Part shown: in pieces, positions 18,709 through 30,079 of the stretch
Layout: every line of letters begins with the position of its first letter
How positions within the stretch are numbered: position 1 is the first letter of the stretch
Assembly: GCA_902728285.1 (NCBI GenBank)
Contig: CACVBU010000378.1
Span: forward strand, 1 to 64,000
Reading direction: 5' to 3'
DNA: 64,000 bases
DNA from: Clytia hemisphaerica
Lineage: Eukaryota; Cnidaria; Hydrozoa; Leptothecata; Clytiidae
The notes under the pieces: generated by a model
Told to the model about the DNA's origin: nothing
The model's input: only the letters and a program-made list of their open reading frames with translations
Databases searched by the model: none
Program-made: the position numbers and the translations under genes

Positions 18709-21254
18709 AAAGAAAAATAACAAAATAGCGAAAGACAGGTTAATATCCCTAGACTAGCAAACTAGTCTGTTAATTAATCATGTCAGAGGGCGGGAACATA
18801 AAGGCAGCGAGCATTTGCTAAAATAGGAGCTGCGTAGGAGAACGAGCAAAACTTGGTGAAAGGCTGCTGATTAACAACTTTCAGTCAGCCCTTGCCGCTG
18901 ACAAAATTTCCTATGCTTACTTAACTCCTACGATCACTTTTCCCGCGTGATACCGTTCCAGCCCGACTGGTGTGCCAGTCTAAATATCCCGAGTTATTTT
19001 GGAAAATCAATAGCTGCCATTTTTATTTAACCCTAGCACGTCACACACTGAGCATGCGTAGCGTACTAAAATCCCTCGGATGCCCATTTTTTTACAAAAC
19101 TTCTTTTCGCTCTCTCCTTCGCGTGGGCAAAATATGCGACTGCTTAGTGATGGGAAAAACGTAGTTTATGTATTTATTTATCTACTTCGGTTTTGGTTAC
19201 CGTTGCGAAAGCGAGTGAAAAGTTTCGATATTATATTACTAATATATCAAACTAACAATCAACGTTATCCGAAAATGAACTTGTAAAACGATATAGAGTA
19301 GTATAGTTGTTGAATGAAATGGCCGGATGTTTGAGAAACATCACATCGGAAAATCTTACTAGAGTGGTGAAATCGGGAAACCGTATCTAGAACGATATTC
19401 TCAAATTTCAAATGTTATTTTCCTCTTTCTCGGTGCGTAATTTCCCGTGTGTACGTTTTCCTGATTTTACCTAACTAGTATCCCAACTCTAAATCTCGCG
19501 CGAAAATTAATAACAGACTTGTTCACTAGTCTAAAAACGATAGAGTCTGAACTTTTGAGACAAACTATTTATTTAGGTCGATTATGAAGGAAATTTTTCC
19601 CCGCATTTTTGCGGCTCTTGTTTCAATTTAGAATTATTGATTTGATCTTATAAAGTAAGTGTGCTTAAAAGAATTATATATGTGTTTATTTTGTTATCAA
19701 TTTACTGTTTACTTTGTAAGAACTGATTATTGAAAGGTACACCAATATTTTCTACGACTAAAACTCATGTATCAGATTTACAAACGAAATAAGGCTGCCT
19801 AAGCTTACCTCTTTTCAATACTTTTCAACAATTCAATGTTTTAAGTTTTTTTACTTAACCCCCTGTAAGTATGGAGGAGCACTTCGTATCTAAGGTCGGC
19901 TTAAAATCTTTGTGTCTAAAATTAACCTCCAAGCAGCTCTTCGTGCTCCACGCATTCCACGCATGTGCTCTAAAGGGAATGGTTCTGCAAGAAGACCTGC
20001 GAAGGTTCTCGGGTTTTCTTTGATGGCCGACACTACTTTTCACGACAGTACTTTTCACGATTCAATCGCGGGCATTCACATAAAATTTATCTATTTGCTC
20101 GGGCCGTCTTTGGATGCGTGGGCTAAACAAAACCGATTCTACTGCGACCGTGGCTTTCTTGCTCCAAACCAAATCCAAGATGGCGCCTGAAATTCACGTT
20201 TTGGCTCTTGGTCAATGTTTGATTTTTTTATAGATTTTGAGACTTATAAAGGAAAGTTCAATGTTTCAAATGTTGTTTATTTATTTTAGTGTAGCTCTGA
20301 CATACACCCACAGAAGTGGCTGCTCATACTTATTAACCTAAAAGCTTTGAAAGACTGTTTTGAAAGTTGTATTTTGTACAACTGATTTTGCTTGGATGTT
20401 TTCTTATTTTTGTTCAAGATGAAGACTCAAACACCAACCAAATTATTACAGGTGTATGTATTGATTACTTCTCTCTTGCTATCTGCTTGATTATTAGGAG
20501 GAATGAAGCATTTTATCAGAATAATTATAACTTAACGTGTGCAAAATGTCTGTCAGGCATTCAACTGACAAAAAAATGGATTCAAACATCAGAAGAGGTT
20601 GACTAGTTTAGGCTCTGTTTGTATTGTTGGATATTTGGATACTCTTTTTGGATAAAATATTGGTGAAATTTAATGTTTATTGAGCTTTTTTAAGCGGTTT
20701 CGATGATCAGTTTTTTGGCTTGCATACTTTTTGCAATCAGACTTCAAAAACCTTTCATGAGAACTTTTTAATAGATTTGGAAGATAAACAAATACCAACT
20801 CTCTAAGTTCTGGAAATTAATTTTTGGCTTGAAAAGGTCTCAAAACTCCAAATTAAATGATATTCTTTATGATTTTGTAGCCATGATATGTTCAGGTGCT
20901 CAAAGGGCATTCCAGCAGGAATAAAGTTAGTATTTTTGAGAGGTGAAGATTCAGATTGTCCCATGTACAATTGCCTGTTATCATCTGAAAAAATTCTTGG
21001 AAAATGTTCAATATTTCAAAAGATACAGAGGTTTTTGCTACTTAGTTCTTACAAAAAATTGTTTCCTATAAAATGATAAATAAATCTTGAAAACTGCGGG
21101 CCAATCGGATACCGGTATCTGGTCACGTGTCATAGTTTTTCCCAGACCCCGCCGAACGCGGTTTTGTAAATTTCCGCTGGATAAACCTTTCAGTGCAATG
21201 GTGATCGGTTATGAGATTAGTCTAAAGTAGATTCAGAGGCAGCCGACGAGCCCA
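18709..21254. other. No gene recognised; scattered repeats
   Basis: A copy of the dispersed GTTTACTTTGTA/GAAAGGTA repeat lies at about 19620-19760. CAAGATGGCG, a YY1-like core often seen near metazoan start sites, is at about 20178, but no convincing exon follows. GATACCGGTATC at 21108-21119 is a 12-bp palindrome. Short frames at 19912-20190, 20367-20606 and 20888-21076 have no recognised motif. Confidence 0.4.
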
Positions 21255-22475
21255 TTTCCCCGAAATATCTGTTTCCCTTTTCCAGGAGAGAGCTTTTTTT
21301 GAAAAATGAGGAAACAGATCCAATTTTCTAGCAAAGACCTTTTCCCGGTTAGTGTAAAACACAGGTCACAGGTCATACAAATGACAGACGGGAAAACTGT
21401 AACGCAGTCGTAACATACAACTCATAACATACAACTCATAACATAAGTTCCTGAAAATATTATATGTAATGGAAATGTAATATCAAAATATGGTATTAAG
21501 AAGACTTAAACGACAAATCATCAACCCCAAATATTGACAACAAATGACACTTAACTTATGTAAATAATGATGTTATCTCAAAGTATGAGGTTTCGTACAC
21601 CAATTAACAATAAAATATTCTTCATGCATAGGATGCTGACGCTACAATTGGATATAGATTGATAGGTTTTGAAAACAACAATTTCCTGTTAGGGGGCTGT
21701 TTAAAGCAAAAGGTGATATCAATATCTTTTTAATACGTATTCTTTGTATATAACGTACGTAACATGCTTATAACATTGAAAAGATAACTTTTATTACATG
21801 TGTGATATAGATATAATATATAATATTACAGGTCTGTGTTATACACGGCATAAAACGCGAAATCACGTGGTAAGCACGTGGGCAGATTTTTGGCTTTAAA
21901 TAGTTCTAGATCAATAAAATACCTTTGGAATTATATTTTTGACATTGACAACTGTTTTTCAAACATTTTCTTTGTGTTTTACAGTAATTGAAGCTGACCT
22001 GTCAACACTGACCTGTGACCCGTGACCTGTGACCTGTGTTTTACACTAACCGACCTTTTCCTTAAAACTATCTGTTTCCCAACTTCAGCTGATGACGTCA
22101 TCAGAGAGAAATAGATCAGTATATTTAGGAGATTACATAAAAAATTGGAAAACAGATATCTGTTTCAAAAAAAGATGATATTGCATTAGAAACAGATTGA
22201 ACTTTCTTGGGGAAAACAGATATCAATCACAAAAGGCAAAGGAAACAGATAAAAATTTCCAGGAGAGGGAAACAGATATCCTATTCCTTATAAGCTTGGG
22301 AGAACAGATCAAAATTTTAATTCTGAAAATTGTGGAAACAGACCAAATTTTCTAGGGAAGATACTTTGAGATTAAAAATTTAGGTTTTGAGGAGAAACAG
22401 ATCTTCATATTTTAAACTTTCGGCCATAGATCAAATTTTCCAGAAAGGCTATGCCTGGGAAACAGATGTTTAAAA
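21255..22475. repeat. Degenerate GGGAAACAGATC...TTTTC tandem array
   Basis: About fifteen imperfect units built on GGAAACAGATCAAATTTTC, spaced roughly 30-60 bp, on both sides of the inserted element at 21346-22052. Variants include GGAAAACAGATATC, GGAGAAACAGATC and GGCCATAGATC. The inverse form ATATCTGTTTCCC appears at the start and just after the insertion. CTGATGACGTCATCAG, a 16-bp palindrome, lies at about 22089-22104. Confidence 0.7.
21346..22052. mobile_element. 707-bp element with 9-bp TSD
   Basis: The termini begin CGGTTAGTGTAAAACACAGG and are perfectly inverted for over 25 bp, reaching a GGTCACAGGTCA-type motif. ACCTTTTCC at 21337-21345 and 22053-22061 is an exact 9-bp duplication of array sequence. 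There is no transposase. TSD length and long TIRs suggest a Mutator-like lineage. Inside the right half, CACGTG occurs twice near 21865-21882. Confidence 0.85.
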
Positions 22476-22508
22476 AAGGTCCTCGCTGGATGCTTTCGTA
22501 GATTTCAC

Positions 22509-22745
22509 CCAGGGGGCACTCGATTTCTGAGCGACGGCATGTGCTGAGTGTATTTTAAAGACCGTTTCTGACTCTTAGTCTTACAGTGCAGTTTGATTTC
22601 ATATCTTATTTTGCTGAATCAACCTGAAAAAAAAGCCTAAGATGTTGACACAATGTGCAAAACAATTCAAAATGGATGCAAGCCAAAACTATAGAGATAT
22701 ATCAGACACCAGTCACCAAACACATCCTTGCAGTGTACCCTTGTA
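22509..22745. mobile_element. G-run-ended MITE family, copy 2
   Basis: Starts CAGGGGGCACTCGATTTCT and contains the complement of TGCACTGTAAG. It aligns in opposite orientation with 26380-26657 over about 220 bp, including GACACAATGTGCAA-type sequence. The right boundary is uncertain. A C-run near 22821 could be the other end. Confidence 0.55.
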
Positions 22746-24639
22746 AGTGCACTCTATAAAAAAGTACACTGTTACAGTGGCCTTTCGAGGGTCTTGAAAA
22801 ACCTACCCTACACGCCATCTCCCCCGGTAGTTTTTACAATTGCCGGATTTCTAAGTTTCAAACTGTATACCAAACTATTGAAGTGAGACATTTTCCCATA
22901 TAGTACTTTCGTTTTATCCCGGCCTGGCTAAGATATTCTCGCCTTGTCATTGAGGCGTGGATGTTTTTTTTTCTCACAAGCAATCCCTATCTGATCCTAT
23001 GTACTTGTTCATAAAATGATGTGAATTACAATTTATAAGTACCTGAGAAGCTGGCGTAACCCAAAACAATTTTCTTCAGAAATCTTTCTCCTCATAAAAA
23101 AAACTAAAAACACGATATGATTAGTACACTACAACAAAATTCACCTTTTGTCATCTTTCATCGAAAAACACATAAATGCACTCTTTTCTACTAAGTAATT
23201 TGATATACCATTATTTTCTCTCTTGTGTGCATACCTAAACATCTTTTTATAAGCAGTTAGGTTGCTAATGCTCTCTCGTAATCGTAAAGTAATTACATTT
23301 TTAGACCATCTAAACATGGCAAACGATACTCCTTGGCCTAATAAGCATCAATATGTTATAATGTCAGTGGTGATCAAAGCTAAATTTGCAGAAAATGAGC
23401 TAGAATGCTCTAAGCCTCACCGGCTGCTTTCGTTTATAGTCAGCGTTGTAGAGAGATGTCATTTTTAAATAATCAGAAGTGTATGATAATAGTCTCACAT
23501 CACTGCATTTGCCGCCCCCTTCAAAATTTGGTAGCTTTGAAAAATCTTGTATTAATGGCTTCATTTTGAACATAATCCTTTAATTAGATGTGCGTTTTCC
23601 AGCAATCTAGACACCTTAAATTGAGAAATTTTTGGCATATTTGAGTTATTTTTTCAACGACGAGAATAAAAATATCATGGTTATGGTTAGGTAGGAAATG
23701 GGGGGGGGGGTCAACAGAGAGTTATTCGAATTAAATCCCAATTCCCCTTAGAGCTTCAGGTCATTCGCGAAATTTCGTCTTCTTGATGGAATTTAATTTC
23801 GCTAATCGACAAAATTCATTCATTTTGGTCAATAAAACAAAAACAAGGAAGGAATAAAATCAGATTGACTTCAAAATTACCTTGATTTGTTTCAATTTCT
23901 TTGTCACAAGTCGTTTGCCATAAGAGACAAAAAACTTAGTACGCTAAAAACCCCGGAAAAACCCATTGAAACAAACACGAACAAGCCAAACTAAACGGAT
24001 ACACGCGTGGCGACAAAAAAAGTCACAAAAAAAGAGATTGTTGTCCAATATGCTATTCCGTAAGGCTATGAGTGCCTCCTCATCGCCGCGATCCTGCGGG
24101 GGCAAAAAGGAGTCTCAAAAATAAAATTCTCTGAGTTTGCAATTTTCCTAATCAATTATGAGTTGTCGGCCGTCAAGCTGAAAAAGTTTTGAAATCTTGA
24201 AACGTCAAACTATGAAATTAGACTTCCTACATTTTCTCTTGAGTTGTCCAAAAAATTTGGAACCCCCCTAAACCCTCAAAATCTTTTTTGAACTCCCCCC
24301 CATGAATCCTCCAACCGCCCCTAGTAGATACTTTCTGACCACTCCCTTATCCTCCATAAAACTAAAAATTTTAACGCAATTTTATACAAACCTTCGTTTT
24401 TTGCTTCTTTTTCCCCTGATGGAGTGGCTGACAACAAAATCGCTTGAGCAAAAACATGAGGGGGATGATTGGAATTTTACAGGTAATCCAAAATGCTTTA
24501 ACAAAATGGCAATCAAAATTGCATTTTCTTAAATTTCTGGTCCATTTTATTATGAATATTCTTATAGAGCGCATTTTTATAAAAAAACGTATATGGTGCT
24601 TATAGTTATATCAAATTACCCACTTAACATTTTAGATAG
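22746..24639. other. No gene recognised; partial repeats and G-run
   Basis: A block at about 23305-23365 (GGCAAACGATA...AATAAGCAT...ATATGTTATAATGTCAG) is repeated at about 41486-41545. TTTTCAACGACGAGAATAAA at 23652 recurs near 44706. A G-run lies at about 23700. No coding sequence is supported. Confidence 0.4.
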
Positions 24640-25250
24640 AAGTATGTCGTTGCGAAACATCATCGCCTCGTTTAAGTAAATAACAGATGACAAATTAAGT
24701 TTGATGACTTTTGCATTTTGTATTCAAAGAAAAATGAGGGAGAATTAAAATACTAGTACATTAGTGATTTTCTCGGCAAAATCGTGACCGATACAGGTAG
24801 AAATGAGATATTCTGGATAAAAATGATGATAACATAAGCTGTGACATAAGTTTGGAATATATAAAGCAAACATTGTGAGCCTAAGGTATCGTTAGCGGGT
24901 AGCATCATAGGCGATTATTTTATAATAAATATTTTTTTTGTTTAAAAATAATGCAACATATGTGTTAAATGATGTCTTAGAAATATCTCTTTTCGAGTCA
25001 CTGAGACAGGGATGTGGTCTAGGTACGAAGCTTAAATGTGTTCTAAAAAGTTGATAGCTATAAGCCACTTAGCGGTTAGAAAAATATGACATTGCAAACA
25101 TCATTGCTTCGTTTAATCATAGTATAAGAAAGCACTATGGTTTAATTAAATAACAAATCATTTTTGATTAAGTTTGACTTTTGTGTTCAAAGAAAAATGA
25201 GAGAGAAAATGAGTACTAGTGATTTTTGCAGCAAATTCATAACCGATGCC
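24640..25250. repeat. Diverged direct duplication of about 150 bp
   Basis: 24650-24795 and 25095-25250 share the order AACATCAT-GC-TCGTTTAA, AAATAACA, AAGTTTGA-GACTTTTG, TTCAAAGAAAAATGAG, ACTAGT, GTGATTTT, GCAAA-TC-T, ACCGAT. They are separated by unrelated sequence, so this is an old local duplication or two copies of one repeat. Confidence 0.55.
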
Positions 25251-25289
25251 ATATAATGTTTGTGGTAGATTTCCACGAATACAAAAAAC

Positions 25290-25610
25290 CCCTTCTCACA
25301 GACCCGGTAGGAGTTTTAGCCATTTGCGGGGGGGGGGGCGAGAGATAACGAACTGAAACTCGATGGGGATTGATATTTCCATATTTTTTATGGCTGGGGA
25401 AAAAGTTCCACTGCTTTCAAGTGCAGTGGAAGTGGGTGTGAGGTTTTGTATATTTAATTATTTTCAGTGGGGACAAAAGTTTGGAGTATAATTTTCCACT
25501 GGTGACGATATTTTGGCCAATTGTTTCAGTGGAAAGAGGTTCCCTTGGTTCTGTGAGAAAGGGATGTGAGAAGTGACTTTTTATTTCTATTTTGATATTT
25601 TTCAAACAGA
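25290..25610. repeat. Cluster of CAGTGG/CCACTG motifs with G-run
   Basis: CCACTGCTTTCAAGTGCAGTGG near 25408 contains complementary CCACTGC/GCAGTGG arms. CAGTGGGGAC, CCACTGGTGA and CAGTGGAAAG follow within 130 bp. It resembles the AGTGGGGT clusters at 36700, 40110-40380 and 41085-41310. Unknown function. Confidence 0.4.
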
Positions 25611-26359
25611 AAACGTGTAAGGAATGTAACGGGACTTCTCCCTGACTCCAACCGCATTTTTAAGTTGGAATCACTGCTGATTAAAAGCAGGAGATTCTCT
25701 TCCCCGCCCCCTCATTGGCTCATTCATTTCATATCCAGGAATTATGAAAAAGTCTAATTCACAGCCCCATTGGAGCCCTCCACCCCCAAACCCGGTGAAA
25801 AAAGTATTGTTGTCATTGGAAGTAATTTGTCACCCCAGTGAGCAAATGTACATTCGCAGAGTAAGCTAAAACTATGAGATCAATGAGACAGGGGTGTTAC
25901 ATGATACATGATACATCAGTATCAGAAAGCTGTTAGCAATAACATTTAATTGTTAATCAAAATAATAAAAAATTGTGCCATAGGTACAATAATGCGAGGG
26001 GGCGTACAAGATTTCGGTATTGCTGGCCATTTTTACTTCGGAATTTTGGTTATCTTACAAAATTTGTTTAGCAGTTCGGAATACAAATTTGTATTTTAAA
26101 TATAACATTATGTTTACGTCGGAATCTAGGTAAAGAGGAGATTTCATTCTTAAGTTTCGGAATTTCGGCGAAATTGCTCATAACAAAAGAAAAGTCGGTA
26201 TATAGTGAAGCTGAAAGATTTTAGATGTTCTTATAAAAGAGTGTGATATAAAGCTCTGCCATTCATATCATATGGGAAAATCAAAATGTAAATATCCTTA
26301 GTTTTGTCGAAAATTGATACGCTCTTTCTTATCAGAATCAATAAACATTTTTCTGAAAT
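25611..26359. other. No gene recognised
   Basis: Contains one copy (about 26005-26085) of a sequence repeated in the same orientation at 27440-27520, with GATTTCGGTATTGC and TTTTTACTTCGGAATTTT. No coding sequence is supported. Confidence 0.4.
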
Positions 26360-26379
26360 TGAGCGTGTTTGGGGACTGC

Positions 26380-26657
26380 TGAAAAGTATGACAGCAAAAA
26401 TCTGATGTATGTTTATAGTTTTGACTTGTAACCAATTTGATTTGTCTTGCACATTGTGTCGACATCTCATGGTCATTTTCAGGTTGCTACAGCAAAGTAA
26501 GATATGAAATTAAACTAAAATGTAAGGGTCAGAAACGTTCGGTAAAATGCATTGTAAGACCTTTTCCCTGAACAAGGTCTGCACTGTAAGGGTCCGATTT
26601 TGAAATCTATTTTTTGGCGGCACATGCCGTCGTTTAGAAATCGAGTGCCTCCCCCGG
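26380..26657. mobile_element. G-run-ended MITE family, copy 3 (inverse of copy 2)
   Basis: The right end is GAAATCGAGTGCCTCCCCCGG. It contains TCTGCACTGTAAGGGTCCGA and GCGGCACATGCCGTC, homologous to the right end of copy 1 (1534-1612). The left part aligns with the reverse complement of 22600-22745. Confidence 0.6.
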
Positions 26658-26724
26658 GTATTTTGCTGGAAGGAGAGGTTGTCCTGTCATGAGAATTGCA
26701 GTGAATACCCAGTTGGTACCGTAA

Positions 26725-27289
26725 TAGCCTGGATATCCAGACCGTAAACTATTTCACCGTCTAGTTTTTTATAATCTTGTCTCAGGTTTACGGTCTGGTC
26801 GAAGTAACTCGTCTACAGGGATATCTGTCCCTGCATATGCGAGTGTCTCTAATTGGTCAGTACGCGCCCAGTCACTGAGTAGAATTTTCGCGGGGTTTTC
26901 GATATTTTTCGATGCGCGCGCATAATTTATGGAAAAAGCTGACATTGCAAAAAAAGATAAACAAATGAAAATGAAAACACAGGTTCATTTCTAAACAAAA
27001 TGGCTGATGGAAAGGAGCCTTTATGAATGTGGCTGACGTTTGGATGTGGTTTGAATTAGTTTTGAGAGGCTTTTGAGTTTGTAAAAGAGGTTTTATGGTA
27101 ATTAATTATGTGTGTCTGCCTGGGTTTCCAAAGTTTTGAGATTCTGTCAACAAGGGTTCACTCACAGACTGTGTCATTCAAAACTGTATCAGACTTTTTT
27201 AGTTGCACCAGACTCTAAAATTTTAGAATCTTTGTATGTTGAGGTAAGAGTTTTTTTTTCTAAAATTTTGAGTCTGGATACCCAGGCTA
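26725..27289. mobile_element. 565-bp hairpin MITE with 9-bp TSD, copy 2
   Basis: The termini are TAGCCTGGATATCCAGAC and GTCTGGATACCCAGGCTA. GTACCGTAA is duplicated at 26716-26724 and 27290-27298. It has the same length and interior (GATGCGCGCGCATAATTTAT, GCCTGGGTTTCCAAAGTT) as copy 1 at 4294. Arms 26737-26749 and 26786-26798 pair exactly, although their sequence differs from copy 1 at several positions. Confidence 0.88.
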
Positions 27290-27439
27290 GTACCGTAACA
27301 GAAATCGTAAAATAGAAAACCGTGGGAGATTTTGTGTAATAATCGTTATATTAAAAGTTTATAATAATATCAAAGAAAACTCTCTCATTGTTAATGTACC
27401 GAAATAATGTTACGCATAGGCCTATCTGACACAAAACAC

Positions 27440-27520
27440 TCTACGAGATTTCGGTATTGCAGACCGTTTTTACTTCGGAATTTTATTAATCTTACAAAAT
27501 TTATTTAGTAGTTCGAACAA
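27440..27520. repeat. Second copy of the GATTTCGGTATTGC repeat
   Basis: Same orientation as 26005-26085, with matching GATTTCGGTATTGC, TTTTTACTTCGGAATTTT and CTTACAAAATTT blocks. The two copies flank the 565-bp MITE and the G-run MITE copy. Confidence 0.6.
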
Positions 27521-27672
27521 CATCCTCATGCACGTACTTTCAGATGCTTCAAGTTTCAATTACATGGTATATTACGCAAACCTAGTGTAGTGCAAATATG
27601 TCACAAAATAGTTTTGTATTCACGGAAAACAAGGAAATTTCTTTACTAGTGAAATTTTTTGAAGGGTATTAA

Positions 27673-28389
27673 GGGCTCTGACCATAGTCCAAAAATTGAT
27701 TTTGGTATTTGAACATAAAAGTTATATTTCAGGTTCCTTAACACTTTTAACAAAGAATTTCCTTTATAAATTGCTTTTTAATTGAATCCCTTAACCTTAA
27801 GAGTAATTAAGAAATTAATTGCAAAAATGACGTTATGAACTTTAAAAAGATCTTAATAATATGTTGCATCACCCTCTTTTACAAAAAGTGCCTAGTTTTA
27901 ATGGGTAATTAACCTTTTTGTTTCAATATTTCTTTACCCTGTCCGCAAAGAATTGAACTATTTTAAATTTTGCGGATAATTTTTCTAAAAAGATGTGTCA
28001 AAAGTTATGACTGTTTTTTTAAGCAAAATCCAGATGAAAAATTGATGAAAAACCACTATTTTGAAGATTTCGAGACAAAGAAGCATTTACAAAAATTTTC
28101 CGCAAAAATTTTTATTGTTCGGTAAAAGATGCACCATCTACTGCGAAAAATTTTTCAAAATGTTTTTTCTTCGCCGAAACTAAGCTCTTCAAAGTTGAAA
28201 TACTCTTCCTCGCAAAAGTCTTCATTTTCTTCTTCATCAAATCTTTTCAATGCAATTTTTGAATTTTCAGATTCAGGAATAGTTTGTCTAACAGAAAATG
28301 TATAACATGCCATAGTTTTGTTGGCTACATCAGTCAGAAAACACATTTTAAACACGGCAATTATGAAAAATTCACTATGGTCAGAGCCC
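27673..28389. mobile_element. TTAA-flanked element with GGGCTCTGACCATAGT termini
   Basis: Inverted ends GGGCTCTGACCATAGT and ACTATGGTCAGAGCCC lie directly inside TTAA at 27669-27672 and 28390-28393. TTAA duplication is characteristic of piggyBac and Kolobok. There is no transposase. An 85-codon acidic minus-strand frame inside is not supported as a gene. Confidence 0.8.
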
Positions 28390-28399
28390 TTAAATAGTT

Positions 28400-28882
28400 T
28401 TGAGTCATTCATCTTTCAATTCATATTGCTAACTAAAATGTTTTAATGAGATTTGAGGCAGTCAGAATTTGACTTTGACTCGCTTTTCTTTTGATTAATC
28501 TGGTAATTTATGAAGGAACCCCCTCCAGCGGACCCAAACTGCACAATCATAAAAAAGTAGACATTTATGTTCACACAAGTTTTTTCAATTCACACATATG
28601 AATGCGTGAATGGACTTTTTTGGTTGCGTGAATACGTGAAAATTAAAAAAAAAAGTGAATTTCACACAAACATTTTTGGTAAAATAGGATGAAAAATCTC
28701 ATCCTTAATTCTCAAAAATCTTTTGGCGCATTGTTAAGAATTCGTAAAAGTCATCATGCATAAAGCAACTCCCTTGTCGAGATGCCTGATAAACCAAACA
28801 AAATACGAGCACAGAAATGTTCTCTGAAGACCAACTTGATAGTTACAAAACGTGTATCAACAATCCTATAGATTACTAGTAA
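28400..28882. other. No gene recognised
   Basis: AT-rich sequence. Repeated CACACAA/GTGAATT-like words at about 28575-28670 are too weak to name. Confidence 0.4.
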
Positions 28883-28889
28883 GTAAGTA

Positions 28890-29237
28890 CTTATCGGCCC
28901 TTTTTAAGCCGCCAGTTATTTTTAGGCTCTTGGGGTAATAAGGGCCGGCGTTGAAAGGGCCGGTGTAAAAAGGGGCAAAATTTTGCAAATCTTAATTGAA
29001 AGTGGCATTAATTTAAAAAAATTATCCATTGTTTTACTCCATATCTAAAACTTCGCAAAAGTCATAGGTTTTCAATGGAATTTTCAACAGTTTTCTACTG
29101 AAAAGTGATCTTTTAATGTAAATTGAAACATAAATAGCCATTCTAACAAATGTTGGCGTTATTTACGGCCCTAATTGGCGTAAACCCAAAATCAGGCCGG
29201 CCTAAAAGGGAACGACGTTAAATTAGGGGCCGATAAG
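28890..29237. mobile_element. 348-bp MITE inserted in a SINE tail
   Basis: The ends are CTTATCGGCCC and GGGCCGATAAG (one base offset in the G-run). The 7-bp duplication GTAAGTA is at 28883-28889 and 29238-29244. GGGCCGG-type words are repeated subterminally. The duplicated bases belong to the GTAA-repeat tail of the SINE at its right. Confidence 0.78.
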
Positions 29238-29505
29238 GTAAGTAAGTTTCGACCGCAGTCGAGGGTGACCCAAAGGCTCCCTTTTCATATAGCTGTCTAT
29301 CCGTAGGTAGGGGAGGGCGCCACTTTCTCTGGATTTTTCCACTTACCCTTGATCCGTCTCTTTAGTTGCTGAGCATCAAGCAGAGAGGCATCAAATACCA
29401 TTTTCAGAATCTTTGGTATGACCCAGCGGAGGTCGAACCCACATCCTTTCTCACCGTAGCTGGATGCTCTACATTCATATGCTACGGTCGCTACGGTAAA
29501 AAATA
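29238..29505 (-). repeat. tRNA-derived SINE, minus strand
   Basis: Read on the minus strand, the head has a weak A-box-like GTAGAGCATCCAGC and a good B box GGTTCGACCTC near 29425-29440. The body runs to a CTTACTTAC tail at 29240. The tail continues left of the inserted MITE (28877-28889), so the SINE predates the MITE. The SINE family is not identified. Confidence 0.65.
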
Positions 29506-29509
29506 TCAT

Positions 29510-30079
29510 CAGAAATGCTTAATTGCCTAATTTTAAGCTCCAGTGGGAAAATGAGTTAATACGAATTCTGAACCTCATCACAAATTCAAAATTTGAAAAT
29601 TTATGATATTACCCCCAAATCCAAAATTTTCAAAGTTGCGATTCAGAACTGTCAATGGATGATATTTTGATAATTGATAGAACAATTAAGTCAGAGTATG
29701 GTTAATGTTTTAACAAGGCTTAAAGTTCATTCTTCCAACCCCCCGGTAATTAGGTGAAACTTTTTATGTTGGAAATGGTTTTCTGTTTGTTTTTCCTACA
29801 AAAAGAGGCTGCATCTAGTGGCACGGATTTGTTACCACCTCAAGCAAAGCTAAAAATGAAGTCTGTCAAATTACACGAGGCCACTTATCAGCGCCATCTA
29901 CCCTATCAAAATAAGCTATAAGTGGCCCCAAGCTACCCTACCCGGGACTAATATCGGTGAACCCTGAACACATCCTGCCCCGCAACCCTTTTTGCCCAAG
30001 TAACCCTTTCCTTCCCGGGAGAAAACCTTATAAATATGTTGAATGATTTTCGAAAATAAAAATAAGAATATCCATTTTG
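29510..30079. other. No gene recognised
   Basis: Unique-looking sequence that ends where the truncated LINE begins. No repeat unit or exon was recognised. Confidence 0.4.

Noticed and set aside
20367..21076. Possible small host gene with exons near 20420 and 20880
   Set aside because: AG and GT dinucleotides are present but the implied peptides match nothing I know, are short, and do not join convincingly.
28155..28412. 85-codon acidic frame as a small gene
   Set aside because: It lies within and across the end of the TTAA-flanked MITE, and part of it is the terminal repeat.
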